Shown here: positions 43,461 through 55,027 of the stretch, piece after piece
Numbering within the stretch: the stretch's first letter is position 1
Layout of the letters: each line of letters opens with the position of its first letter
NCBI GenBank assembly: GCA_021521415.1
Contig: JAIQDT010006472.1
Coordinates: 62,001 to 126,000, forward strand
Length of the DNA stretch: 64,000 nucleotides
Direction of reading: 5' to 3'
DNA from: Bidens hawaiensis
Taxonomy: Eukaryota; Streptophyta; Magnoliopsida; Asterales; Asteraceae
Translations under genes and position numbers: made by a program
Notes under the pieces: generated by a model
What the model was told of the DNA's origin: nothing
Database searches by the model: none
Seen by the model: the letters and a program-made list of their open reading frames with translations, nothing else

Positions 43461-45654
43461 ATTAGAAATAAACAGAGTAATGACTAAACCGTTGTGATGA
43501 GGATGTTGGACGGTGACCCGATCATCCTCATCAAAGGAGATGACTTTTTTCTCGACCGTTGTAGAAGTCTTGATCGGCCTTTCACCATTCTACAATTTTC
43601 TTTCTTTGGCATGCTTTTCACAGCAGAATACGAAGTACCGCATATGTTAGAACCTCCTAAGATTACATTGATAAAATGAGCGTCCGGAGGAGGTGGAGCA
43701 GCCCTTTTTGGGACTGGCTCAGGATCCTGGGTCCTTGACTTCTTTCTTCCGAACAGCTCCTTGAGGTAGCCTTTGCTGAGGAGGTAGCTGATCTCCTTTC
43801 TCAAGGCGATACAGTCTTCTGTCATGTGGCCGAAGTGTTCATGAAAAGCGCACCATTTGGATTTATCTTTAGGAGGAGGAGCCTTCTCATTCTTCCTCGG
43901 CCATCTCGCTCTGTCACCCAAGCTCCTAACAGCAAGCATTACTCCTCCCATATCTATAGAGAAGCAATAATCAGATATCCTTGGGCAATCTTCATCATCC
44001 TCCACAGCGTTGATCTTCTGGCCATTTGGTTTGGAGTATGGTTTGTAGCCGTTATTCCTGAAGTAGGATCCTTGTTTCTTGTCTTGAGTTTCACTCTTTG
44101 CCGGAGTATTCAGTTGATATTGTATTCTTTGATCCTCCTCTAACCTGATGAATCTTAAAGCTCTGTTTCGCACTTCATCTAAGTTCCTGCAAGGGGTCAT
44201 AACAAGATCCTGGTAAAATGGAGAGTCCTTTTGTAATCTCATTTTGAATGCCTCAACAGCTGTTGGGACATCTAGATTTGGAATTTCCAAGGCCTCTCTT
44301 CCAAACCTAGTAAGGAACTGTCTTAGGGGTTCCTCACGAGGTTGGTTAACTCTATATAAATAACTAGTTAATTTTTCAAAGGATCTACTGCATGAAAATT
44401 GAGTATTAAACATATTGATTAAATGAGAGAAAGAAGTAATTGAATAAGGAGGAAGACTTAGCAACCATTTAAGAGCAGATCCAGTGAGTGTTGATCCAAA
44501 GCCTTTGCATAAGCAAGCCTCTTTTAGCCTTTCTGGGATTGGTTTGATTTCCATCCTCTCACGGTACAAGGCTACATGTTCCTTAGGATCTGTGGATCCA
44601 ACATATAACTTCATACTAGGGGTGGTGAAGCGCTTTGTTATCACAACATCACAAATTGGTGGAGCGAATCTGGACATGTTATGGCTTCCTGCTGATAACT
44701 CGAGGATAGGTTTGATGACTCTTGGTACACTGGATATCATATCCTTGAGCTTCTGTAACTCACGAGCTATAGTTTGATTGATTCCTGTATCCTGCATACC
44801 ACCATGATTAGTGCCAAAAGATAAATTGTTGTAATTTTTACCTCTTGTGTGATCAAAAGATCTCCCCCCATAGCTGTGTCCGGGGTATATTGTTTCAGCG
44901 TCAAGAGTTGGTCCAGCAGGAGTAGTGGTTTGCATGGGTATGAATCCCCTTCGTAGACCTTAAGTGGCCTTGATCGTGGTTCCTTCAAAGGTTTTTTCCC
45001 ATAAGGATAATAGGATTCCGGATGTTGATGGACGATGGATTCTGTCTGGAAGTCAAAGGATCCTAGTTGATAGATAGAGGATCCTTGAGGCTGGTGATTA
45101 GAGGGTCTTTGACGGAAATCTGAGTGTCCAAATTGAAAGGCGGAGGATCCTTGTGAATGGTGGCTGGAGGATCTTAAGTGCTGACTTGAGGATCCTTGTT
45201 GAACGATAGATGATCCTTGCGAATACTGGGTAGAGTATCCTTTCTGGAAGAGATCCGAGGATCCCTATTAAGGATAAGAGGATGTTGGGCACCTTTGACC
45301 AAGAAAATCTGGAGTGCTGAAGTTAAGTATTTTTGGGATGATGGGACTTGCGTCTTCAGTAGTCTTCCTAGTTCTCTTGATTTACTCAATCTCATGCAGG
45401 ATCCTCTACTTGTTCTTGTTCTGCTGCTCTATATAGTTTTTCATCTGTGCACATAAAACAGGAACATCATTGTTAGCAGTAACCATTTGGGAGACAGTAG
45501 TGGATTTTGATCGGGAGAAAACTGCAGTCTCCTTTTTTTGAGCAACAGTTGTGGGCTTTTGTGGCTTCATAGAGACAGGTAGTGGTGGCAAAGATACTTG
45601 AGCCGAAACACTTGAAGCAACGGTTGTAGAAACAGCTTTTCCTTGAGAGGCCAT
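43430..45654 (-). pseudogene. gag of element C
   Basis: The start MASQGKAVSTT at 45654 leads to a Gln/Ser/Gly-rich tract (45300-45000), then the open frame 44935-43484. That frame has the gag core KLYVGSTDPKEHVALYRERM, ACLCKGFGSTLTGSALKWLL and EIPNLDVPTAVEAFKMR. A zinc-knuckle-like CAFHEHFGHMTEDC is followed by ALRKEISYLLSKGYLKELF. The 483-codon piece is the longest open stretch in C. A frameshift separates it from the N-terminal piece. Confidence 0.9.
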
Positions 45655-45720
45655 TGAGTGATAACTTTGAGTGTAGGGATCGAATAAAGGTAAGAATTTT
45701 TTGGGATTAAAGCACCAAAT

Positions 45721-45738
45721 GCCCCACGGTGGGCGCCA
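45721..45738 (-). promoter_or_regulatory. primer-binding site of element C
   Basis: The minus strand reads TGGCGCCCACCGTGGGGC, identical to D. Confidence 0.88.
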
Positions 45739-45741
45739 AAT

Positions 45742-46301
45742 TGTTTTGGTCAAAAATCGGTTTAAGGATCAAGTAACCAAATTAGTTTATAAGGATTGAT
45801 GCTTGTATGAATAATATGAATAAAATGACAATTCTAAGAGATGAACAACGAGATTTATACGAGGAAAAGCCCTTGGTAACTAATATCCCACCGGCATAAA
45901 AACCACGGGTAATGAAAACTATCACCACCAATTATATTAAGCTCAAAAGAATTACAAGAGATTGAATCAAGGTAGATCGTGATTACAAAGTGTTTTTGCT
46001 AAGATTTCTAAGTGCTCAAGTGTTGTCTCTTATGTGATCTAAACAGCTCCTATATATATAGTTACAAGAAGGATAATTAAATAATAACTAGCCATAAAGA
46101 GCATTAATTGTCCTGGAGAGAATCTTGGAGCGGTTACTCATTGTTATAAACGAGTTGTAACTCCTTCCAACCTCTTCAATCTTCAATGCTTTGAACAAGT
46201 CTTTAACTATTGATGATCCTTTATCCATAAAGGATCTTTATTCCTATAAACAGTCGCCAAGAATAGCTTATTCACAAGGATCAAGAATCTTGGCCCTAAC
46301 A
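45742..46301 (-). repeat. 5' LTR of element C (560 bp)
   Basis: Plus-strand ends are TGTTTTGG and CCCTAACA. It pairs with 27718-28264; a TATATATA core is near 46053 on the minus strand. Confidence 0.92.
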
Positions 46302-48130
46302 ATATCCAGCAGGAAACTGACTGGGAAATTCAACAACTAGCCCAGGATAAGATAAATGGATATTGTTTACTATTGGGGCCTCAAATGTCAGGGGGACAGG
46401 CTTAGGAATCATCCTGAAATTGCCACAGAGGGACATAATACCCCGGTCATGCAGATGTGATTTCCAAGCCACCAACAATGAAGCTGAGTACGAAGCTTTA
46501 GTTGTTTGCCTTTAGTTATCTAAGGATTTAGAAATTAAAAGCATTGATGTATTTGTGGATTCCTTATTGCTTTCTAACCACTTCAATGGCTTTTATGCTG
46601 TTAGAAGTGAAAAACTAACCGAATATCTCCAAATAGTTAAAAATATGGCAGAAACATTCGGTTCCTTTGTCATTGAAAAGGTACCTAGGGAGGAAAATGC
46701 TGAGGCGGATGCTTTGGAAAATCATGGATATGCTATTAGGATCCCGACGGAAATAAAAATTCCGATCATACATATCCTGAATCCAGCCACAGATATGTTG
46801 CCACTCGATGAAAAGCAAGTTATAAGAGAAACTGCCAACCAAGATCCTCAAGTTAATAAAGTAACAGACACAAAAGATGCTGATCAGGATCCTCAAATTA
46901 ATCAGGAATCCTGGATCCAACCTATCAAGAAATATTTGCAGCACAATGAGATTCCTAAGGATGAAAATCCTAAAGCCTTTAGTACGAAGGTATCTAGGTT
47001 CCTTATCTTAAATGGCATTTTCTATAAAAAGTCTCTCGCAGGTCCATACTTGAGATGCTTAGAGGATCATGAAATACAAGAAGTTCTAAAAGAATCCGTG
47101 AAGGAGACTCTGGGAATCACACTGGAGTTCAATCATTGTTCTCCAAAATCCTTAGGACTGATTATTAATGGCCAACCATGAGGAAGGATGCAATGATCTA
47201 TGCTAAAAATGTGATGCCTGTCAAAGACATAGCAACATTCTTCATCAACCACCTGAGCCTATCCATCCAATAGTATCCCCATGGCCTTTCATGAAGTGGG
47301 GTATGGACATTGTGGGTAAATTACCAACAACCCCAGCAGGAAAACTCTTCATGTTAGCAATGACATACTACTTTTCCAAATGGATTGAAGTAGAAGCATT
47401 TGCCCAAGTTAGAGAACAAAAAGTGATATCATCAAAAGAAATATCCTGACATGCTTTGGAATCCCAGTCGAGATCATCTGCGATAATGGGTCTCAATTCA
47501 ATGGCAAGAGAACCACTGACTTTTGTGCTGCATGGGTATCAAGATGATCACTTCCACTCCAATACACCCTCAAGCCAATGGACAAGTAGAATCTTCAAAC
47601 AAGATTATCATTAACAATTTAAAGAAGAAGTTGGGGACAAAAAACAGAAAATGGGCTGAAGAACTACCATTTGTGTTATAGGCAGATCGAACTACATGAA
47701 AAAGTGTAACATGGCAAACTCCTTTCTCTTTAGTGTTTTGGGTCGAAGCGATTATTCCAACTGAAATGGTGATCCCTACTGCAAGATCCTACTTTCAGAA
47801 TCTTGGAACCAATAATCAGGATCTTGCCTATGATCTTGACGTGGTGGATGAACTTAGGGATTCTGCAAGGATTCGTATGGCAGCATATCAACATAGAATC
47901 ACCAAGTCATATAACAAGAATTTTAGGGTCAGAAGATTTCAAGTAGGAGATTTGGTATTAAGAAAGGTATTTCAGAAAAGGACGGATACTAAGGATGGAA
48001 AACTAGCACCCAAGTGGGAAGGACCATACAAAATAGAAGCTGAAGTAGGAAATGGAGCATATCAGTTATCTGCTATGTATGGCAGGATCCTGCCAAGATC
48101 CGCTGTTCACCTTAAATTTTATTTTGTGTA
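46302..48130 (+). pseudogene. second RNase H and integrase of element A
   Basis: Coding resumes after C with QQETDWEIQQL, then the second RNase H (ATNNEAEYEAL, VDSLLLSNHFNGFY). The 46555-47181 frame is open. Integrase blocks after 47180 are [35 protein letters not shown]-like and NTPSSQ/TPVHPQ-like, in changing frames. The C-terminal DGKLAPKWEGPYKIEAE block is near 47990-48050. Frameshifts abound. Confidence 0.87.
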
Positions 48131-49395
48131 CGTTAGAATTTTGTTTCTAACTTGGTATGGTATGTATCCTAGCCCTGCTTTCAATTATTTATTTATATTA
48201 TTTTTAAATCCCATTACTGACTTAAGCATCAGAGGGGTGTTAGCCGAGCTAACACCCACCCTAACCAAGGTTCAAGTGTTTTACATAATTGGGATCTCGA
48301 CTAAGAAGTGAATGCATTCCTAGGGCTTTGGCCACCCCTCTATGTTTAAGGTTCTAAAACCCTTCTAAGGTTTAAATGTCTTCACCTTTCTAAGAATTGG
48401 GTTTAAACAACTCGCTAGGAGCGTACGTGTCCACATGTAATTCAAAATTGCGGGACCAGTTCATCTTAATGGTGGTTGACAATTTTGTTATTATATATTA
48501 TCAATGGAATAACATGAACATGTTATACAACCATGGCTTGTCCTAAGTATTTACATAACGTTTTGGCATCTTCATGTCACTCACGTTTGGCTTGTCCCAA
48601 GTATTGAACACTTGTGTGTTAACCCAAGTTCTAAGTTATTTTTGGGATTTTCCCCATGATCTTTACTATCAAAATTATTTTTGGGATTTTCCCCAGAATC
48701 TTTACGATCAAAATTAGTTTTGGGATTTTCCCCGGGATCTTTACGATCAAAATTATTTTTGGGGTTTTCCCTAGCATCTTTATGATCAAACCTACTTTGG
48801 GATTCTCCTCAGGATCACTGAACCATCTTAGTCAGTATCTTAACATACCTTGCAAGATCCCAAAGATCAACCCAAGATGACGATTATGACGATTAATTGG
48901 AACCTCAAAGATTCCTGGTGTCTACAAATTTAAACCTTCTCCTACCCTTACCAAGTTTGGTTACTTGTTTATTTTTCCTAAGTATGTGGTGAAACATTAT
49001 TTCCAAACTGATGATTTTATCCGATTAAGCATAATACAATAAGAGCTTTTATCAACATATTTCGACATAAAACTAAATAGACATAAGTAAAGTCAAAAGG
49101 TTGTTAACATATTAATCAAAGTAATATCTCTGACTTCGTCCTGAAACTCAAGATCCCTCCATCAGAGATATTAAAAAGTTTTCCTAAACATAGTAAGAAT
49201 AGTTAATGCTTCGTCCTGAAACTCAACATCCCTCCACCTAAAGCTATTCATTGTTCTACAAACTTAAAGGCAAATTGTTAAAAACATCACCACATAACAG
49301 CAAAAGTAAATTGTCTTAAGTACAACCATATCAAAAGCTAGCAAATAAAAACCATCAGACAAGAAGGGGCTCGGCCTTGTCTTCAATATCCTTCA
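48131..49395. other. untranslated region of A between integrase and antisense ORF
   Basis: It contains the tandem array 48636-48815 and otherwise A/T-rich sequence without a supported ORF. Confidence 0.7.
48636..48815 (+). repeat. tandem repeats, period about 44 bp
   Basis: Four units share TTTTGGGATTTTCCCC and ATCTTTACGATCAAAATTA. They sit where C has 23-bp and D has 20-bp arrays of unrelated sequence. Confidence 0.85.
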
Positions 49396-50995
49396 TTACC
49401 CCTCCGTAAATCCTGCAACCATCCTGGCCTGCACAACCTTGTCAACATCACCAGCTTCAGCATCCCCGACCTTATCCTTGGCAACCTTGCTCCCCTCAGC
49501 AAGATCATGCTCTGGTTCCAAGCCTAACTCAGCCCTTAGCTTCGCTTCCCTAACCTTCAAACCTTCCAAGTCCCAGGATGCCTTGTCAAATTTGGGGTTC
49601 ATGGCCTCTTCCATCAACATAACTCTGGCATGAAAGATGGAGTGAGTAGCAGATAGTTGAAGATTTGTCTTGAATTCCTACAACTCCTTGGCGTGACTAG
49701 CCTTGATCGCCTCGAGATCCTTTTTTTGCTGGTCGCATAGATAAGACTTCTTTTCAAGGAAAAGGGATTTAGCCTCGTCGATCTTGGTAAGATTGTCCAC
49801 TTTCTCCCTACAGACCTTAAGCTCCCGCATAGTGCTGTTATGGATCCTTATGATCTGTTCAAGACCCTGCAAAGATTCAAATAGGTTAGTTTCAAAACAC
49901 AATTCAAGGTAAATAGGAAATGGTGGAAATCCCGACCTGCTGGACGATAGGCTTAAGATTGTCAAAGGTCAGGGTTTCAGCAGTATGCCCAACTGCCTCA
50001 CCCCTTTTCTCTTCTTCGATGAGGAGGGCTTGCGCTTGGAAGACGGAACAAATGGTTTAGAAACTTCGTTAGTGGTTAACTCTTTTCTCTTGATGATGTT
50101 CTCAATATCCTCCAACATAAAACCATGCTTGGCTGAGAAAGAAATCAAAATCAACATAAGTATGAAAAGATGGCTTGAAATCATTATTGGGATACTCAAC
50201 AGACATGCTTTTTGAGACGTAGCTTGTAGAGGAAGAAACAGGGATTTCTAGAGAAAAAGTTTTTCTGTCTCCGGGATCCTCAGGATAGCAGGAAACCTCT
50301 TGCAAGCCTCTGCTGTTGGTGGTGCGAGATACTCAAACTTCGGTGCTGCATTGACAAAAAAAAAAGATAAGTATTCACCTCATTTAATTATTTATTTGAT
50401 TTCTATTTAATCCTACCCTCGTCATCCCATTGGAAAGGAAGACTTTTTCCACCCAAGATGGAATCCCTCCGGACAAAAAAGAATTTCCTTTTCCATTCCC
50501 AGTCATTTTTCGTTGTTTTCAGGATCAGGTGAGTTTGGCCAGGAATGATTTGAAACACAAATCTGCTGGAGCTGTGCGTTCTCAAGCGATAAACAACGAC
50601 TAAATTGGAGATGCCAAAATCAAGATTGTGGGTGGTGATAATGTGGTTCAACATAAACAGAATCCTCCAAGCCATTGGCATCATTTAGGCGTAACTCAGG
50701 CCGGTGATTTGAAGAACTAGGAAATAAAATGCGGGAAGGGATAGGATAGACCAAGAGAAAAAGGATAGTAAGTGAAGCAAACCCAGGTTTTGGAAATGAG
50801 GTTTGATCGCATCTATTTCTCGAAAGGACGAAAGATGGTTCCTTCAGGAAACACCTCTTCGGTTTGAAGATGAGCGATGTCACGATCGGTAAAGCAACAG
50901 GTTTCGAGATTCGAAAAGGCAAGTAGCTGCTGGTTAAGGAACTCTTTGCCGGAATCCTCAGACGATACATAGGATCTAGTTCTCTTCCTTGCCAT
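49396..50995 (-). pseudogene. antisense ORF of element A (putative gypsy-type transposon family, PF04195-like)
   Basis: It is opposite in strand to gag-pol of A. The start is MARKRTRSYVSSEDSGKEF at 50995; DRDIAHLQTEEVFPEGTIF aligns with NNDIASLQSRGCFPPRAVF of D. Further pieces include WKRKFFFVRRDSILGGKSLP (about 50500-50440) and a Lys-rich stretch near 50010. The last exon ends in a charged segment at 49396. Frameshifts and unresolved introns make this a decayed gene. Confidence 0.68.
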
Positions 50996-51274
50996 TGGAA
51001 ACTATAATTATGGCGAAAACCCTAGGAAAATTAGAAAAGAAGAGTGAGAGAGAAAAAATTACCTTGATTCCGGGTTTGAGATGAAGATAAATAATGCTAG
51101 AATGTAGTAATTATAGGCAATTATCCTTACATTTAAGATGTGGTGGTTAATTTGCTTAGGAATTTGAACCAAGTCTTTCCACATTAGCTGAGCTAACGTT
51201 ATCAAGATAAGAATTAAGAAAAAATATTATCGTTGTAAAAGTGGTTTCCAGCTGACATATTTTTTAGGGACAAT

Positions 51275-51871
51275 TATTATGGGTCAGTTTCTAGATTGGG
51301 ATCCTGACCGATATCTTGATTGATATGCTAACGACCAGGATCCTTAGCAGGTTTGGAATCCTAAACCTCATTTTATTTGACCTGACTAATATGCTTGCAG
51401 GTTACTCTTTCACTAACAACATGAAACGGCTAGTAGACTCAATCTTGCTGATAACTCGGAGGACCAATCAATTAACACGTGGGAGCCAGAAGAATAAGCC
51501 CACAACAGTCGTATGAGTGCAGCTTAAGTGAAGACCTAGTAAATATGCTTATTTTAAGGATATTTATTATTTTCACTTAGTATATAATGAGGCTGATGCA
51601 TGCCTTAGTAAGACAACATCTGCTCACACACTTTTACTCACACTCTCTGTAACTTAGACGCCATAGCAACTAGTTCTCGATTTGTACTTCATCTTTTACC
51701 ATTAATAAACTGAGGCGATGGTAATTTGTACTTCATCCTAGGCTTTTCCTCGCTACACAGCTGTGTCACCCTTTACTTTTACAACGATTGTTTACCATAT
51801 TTTTGAAGACCACACTACCTCACTGAACGGAATTGTTTAATTATTGCTTCGGTCATTTTTTACCAAAACAA
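51275..51871 (+). repeat. 3' LTR of element A (597 bp)
   Basis: It starts TATTATGGG (mutated from TG) and ends CCAAAACA. It pairs with 22007-22633 but differs at roughly one base in ten, with a replaced block near 51715-51740. Confidence 0.88.
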
Positions 51872-51876
51872 TTATT

Positions 51877-52289
51877 TTTTTTTTTGAAATTTTTTAGGGA
51901 TTTTCTATTAAGATCAAAAACCCTTCAAAAAAATATTCAAAAATAATAATAAAAAATTCATAACTCAAAATATAAATAAAAAAACAACAAATCTAAAAAA
52001 AACTAAAATGTTTTATTCGTTGTCCTCGTTCAAAAAAAAAAGATACTCGAGACAATATTCCAATGAATTTACTTGAAATCCTCCACATTTTGGATGGATT
52101 TGGAATCCCTTTATTTAATGGAATTTGAAGGAATTGAATCCTAATCGCAATTCGTTGACAATCAAGCACACCAAAATAGAATTAAGATTCCAGTTCCAAC
52201 AAAATGAACACGCCATGTCATGAAATTTTAATTACAATTTCTTTGAATTCCCACGAATTATGTGAAATGGATGGGAGCCCTAATAGTAA
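51877..52289. other. A/T-rich host sequence right of element A
   Basis: A and T runs dominate. No gene seen. Confidence 0.5.
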
Positions 52290-52570
52290 TTAACTTTAAT
52301 ATAGTTACATTTTTTAACCGGTTGAATACGTTAACTTTTCATCTTTGTCTGAAAAGATTTTTGACTTTTTATTAAGAAAATATAGATAATATATATCTAC
52401 TTTTTTATTTATTATCGAACATACATCTTACATTTACCTTTTTTTATATATGTATTGCATTAACATAAATACTAGGCTGGAGGTAGCTATATGGACTCAC
52501 TAGTGAATGGTGATCTGCCGCAAAAGGAGCCCATTATTCAAAACTCATGATCCAATTCAGGTTGGAAGCT
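52290..52570 (+). repeat. small-gene segmental duplication, flank copy 3
   Basis: It aligns with 15115-15420: shared blocks TTACATTTTTTAACCG, CTTACATTTACCTTTTTTTA (one base different in copy 1) and AAAAGGAGCCCA. No third copy of the small gene precedes it. Confidence 0.75.
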
Positions 52571-52737
52571 TTTGTGCTCAATTAATGAATGTTCTATGCC
52601 TCTTTTTTTTCTGTTATCAAGCTGTAAATATATTGATTTAAGGGTTGTCTTTCATACGGTTAACATTCTTTGGTTCAAGTTACACACTGATGCAAACACT
52701 TAGCTCTAGGGCGGCCACCATTTAGAGCATCTATTTT

Positions 52738-53346
52738 CAGAGGTGCACAAAAAACTTGAACCCGGAACCGAAGCCGAAAAAAATACCCAGAACCGGTTTT
52801 TTTAATACGCGGGTTTTTAATACCCGAATCCATACCCGACCCTACCCGTATGGTACGGATAGGGTATGCATTTTAGTACCAAAATCCGTACCCGGAACCG
52901 GACCCGATTTATACCTGGTAATACCCGAAACCCGGAATCGGTTCCATACCCGGAACTGGGTTTTTCCAATAACCGAAACCGGTTTTTCAAATACCCGAAA
53001 TTACCCGAAAAATACCTGACAAATACCCGAAAACACCCCTAAAAATTGTAACCCCTTAAAAAAATCCAATCTATACCCGAAAAAACCCGGGAAAAAGCCC
53101 CAAAAAAACCCAAAATTAGGGTTTTTTCAATACCTGGAAATATGGTATTCAAATACCCGGTTTTAGAATACCCAGTTCTATACCCGACCCGACCCCAATG
53201 CATAGGGTATGGTTTTTAGAGACAACACCCGGACCCGAACCCGACCCATGTATTATTAATACCCGATTTTCCAATACCCGGTTATACCCGAACCCGGTTC
53301 CATACCTAAACCCGAGTATTTGAAAAACCTGATTTGTGCACCTCTA
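52738..53346. mobile_element. hAT-like nonautonomous element filled with ACCCG repeats (609 bp)
   Basis: The inverted termini are AGAGGTGCACAAA and TTTGTGCACCTCT, a perfect 13 bp. The 8-bp flanks TCTATTTT and CCTATTTT differ at one base, as expected of a hAT insertion. The interior consists of degenerate TACCCGAAACCCGG-like units in both orientations. No ORF is supported. Confidence 0.85.
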
Positions 53347-53394
53347 CCTATTTTGCAGTAAATTAGTTTCGGATTTTACTTCTCTTTATTCAAG

Positions 53395-53615
53395 GTTCGG
53401 GTTGAAATCATTAAACGTTCCAAAAAATTATGGGGAAGATTTTTGTGGAGGCAATGATGGAAAGACAAAGATCCTTTGGGTTGCATGAGATAAAGCGATC
53501 GTTTTAAAGAGAGAAGGTGGTCTTGAAATCTCGGTATTGGCTTGTTAAAAGATGCAAACCTTGGGCTCATGACAAAATGGTGGTGGCGGGATAAAAACGA
53601 ACCGAACATATTGTG
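53395..53615 (+). mobile_element. L1-type LINE fragment
   Basis: Plus-strand phrases KKLWGRFLWRQ, GIGLLKDANLGLMTKWWW and RDKNEPN, with a stop in between, match plant L1 reverse-transcriptase C-terminal blocks. Confidence 0.72.
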
Positions 53616-54187
53616 GATATTTGCCATTTTACATTGCACCGTAACTAAGAACGTCTCCGAGGATTTAAATATCTTGGCCGAGCCAAAATAAAATGGCCCA
53701 TAGGCGTTAACGAATAACGAAATATATAAGCTAATTTTTATAAACGACGATTAATGTTATAACTATAAATATAACAAACATATAATATGAATGTAATACC
53801 CAAATTTTCGAAGCCCTAAAACTTAATACTTATACGAGTTATTAATAAAAAATTTATTAAAATTAATATAGTTATTTTAATATATACTCAATTTTTTAAA
53901 ATTGTTTAAAGGATTTTAAATTGTATACTGAAATAAAAGTTAAGGGTGACGTATTACTAAAACAAAACAAAAAGGGTTAAGTAAGTAAATAATATATTTA
54001 ATTATGAAATAAAGAGCACGGCTATATTTGCGATTACTTGAAACTTGTTTTTGTTGTCATTTTCTCCACCAAGACTTTCCGGAAAAGTTATCATGTGAAC
54101 CTATCTTTCTGGTGACTTTTAAACACCAAAATTAACGACCGATTCGACCAATTGACGATGCCGTTTGACTCAAGATATTTTATATAT

Positions 54188-54224
<37 letters not shown>

Positions 54225-54273
54225 ATGTATGTATAAAAAAGTTTGGGCCCCCAAACTTACGTGCCTTGACCGG
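53616..54273. other. A/T-rich intergenic sequence with an (AT)n run
   Basis: An (AT)n microsatellite spans 54190-54218. No gene seen. Confidence 0.6.
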
Positions 54274-55027
54274 TAGGGCTATAAACGAACCAAACGAACA
54301 CGAACAAGGCCTTGTTCATGTTCGTTCGTTAAGAAAATAATGTGTTCACGAACGGCTCACGAACACTTACCGAACGAGATTTTATGTTCGTGTTCGTTCA
54401 TTAAGGAAATTAATGTGTTCACGAACACAAATGGACACAAATAAAATCGGTAAAGCCTAGAGATTGAGACCGATGTATTTATCAATGTAAATAATGAAAG
54501 CCTGTAAACAAATCGAATGAACACGAACAAGGGCATGTTCATGTTCGTTCATTTAACTTTAAAAGAACACGGACACTTAATCGAACAAATATTTATGTTC
54601 ATGTTCGTTTATTTAAAAATGGGCATTTGTGTTTATTTGTTTAAAATCTAAACGAACATAACTGAACAAAGATAAACGAGCATGCATGGACAAATGTAAA
54701 TGAGCACAAATGTAAACGAACTTAAATGAAAACATTTAAATAAACACGAATTAATAAATAAAAAACCTTTAAGTAGATGGCCTATTCAAATAATATTTAC
54801 TTATTTTCTATTAATGCATAAACGAATATAAATAGACAGACATAAATGAACATAAACGAACGTTCATGGACATAAATGAACGAACGGAACATGTGTTCAT
54901 GTTCATTCATTTAATTAAACGAACACAAATTTTTTGTTCATGTTCGTTCGTTTATTAAATAAACGAACATAAACGAACTTCCCGCCAAACGGTTCACGAT
55001 AGTTCACTCGGTTCGTTTACAGGCCTA
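54274..55027. mobile_element. hAT-like nonautonomous element filled with CGAACA repeats (754 bp)
   Basis: The ends TAGGGCTATAAACGAACC and, inverted, TAGGCCTGTAAACGAACC match at 16 of 18. Flanks TTGACCGG and CTGACCCG agree at 6 of 8. The interior has GAACACGAAC units in both orientations. Confidence 0.75.

Larger units (their letters stand above)
27718..46301 (-). mobile_element. Element C: Tat-lineage retrotransposon nested in A
   Basis: Its LTRs are 45742-46301 (5') and 27718-28264 (3'), with target duplication ATATC at 27713-27717 and 46302-46306. Minus-strand order is primer site, gag, protease, RT, RNase H (split by element D), second RNase H, integrase, repeats, 3' LTR. Its antisense ORF is mostly gone. 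Without D it is about 8.3 kb. Confidence 0.94.
22007..51871 (+). mobile_element. Element A: Tat-lineage Ty3/gypsy retrotransposon, host of nested insertions
   Basis: Its LTRs are 22007-22633 and 51275-51871, flanked by the duplication ATTAT (22002-22006 and 51872-51876). Internal order is primer site, gag, protease, RT, RNase H, second RNase H, integrase, tandem repeats, antisense ORF, 3' LTR. An Athila-type LTR (25781-26988) and element C (27718-46301) interrupt it. Without them it is about 10.1 kb. Many in-frame stops make it dead. Confidence 0.93.

Noticed and set aside
51316..51516. 66-codon plus-strand ORF
   Set aside because: It lies within the 3' LTR of element A and its counterpart in the 5' LTR is not open.
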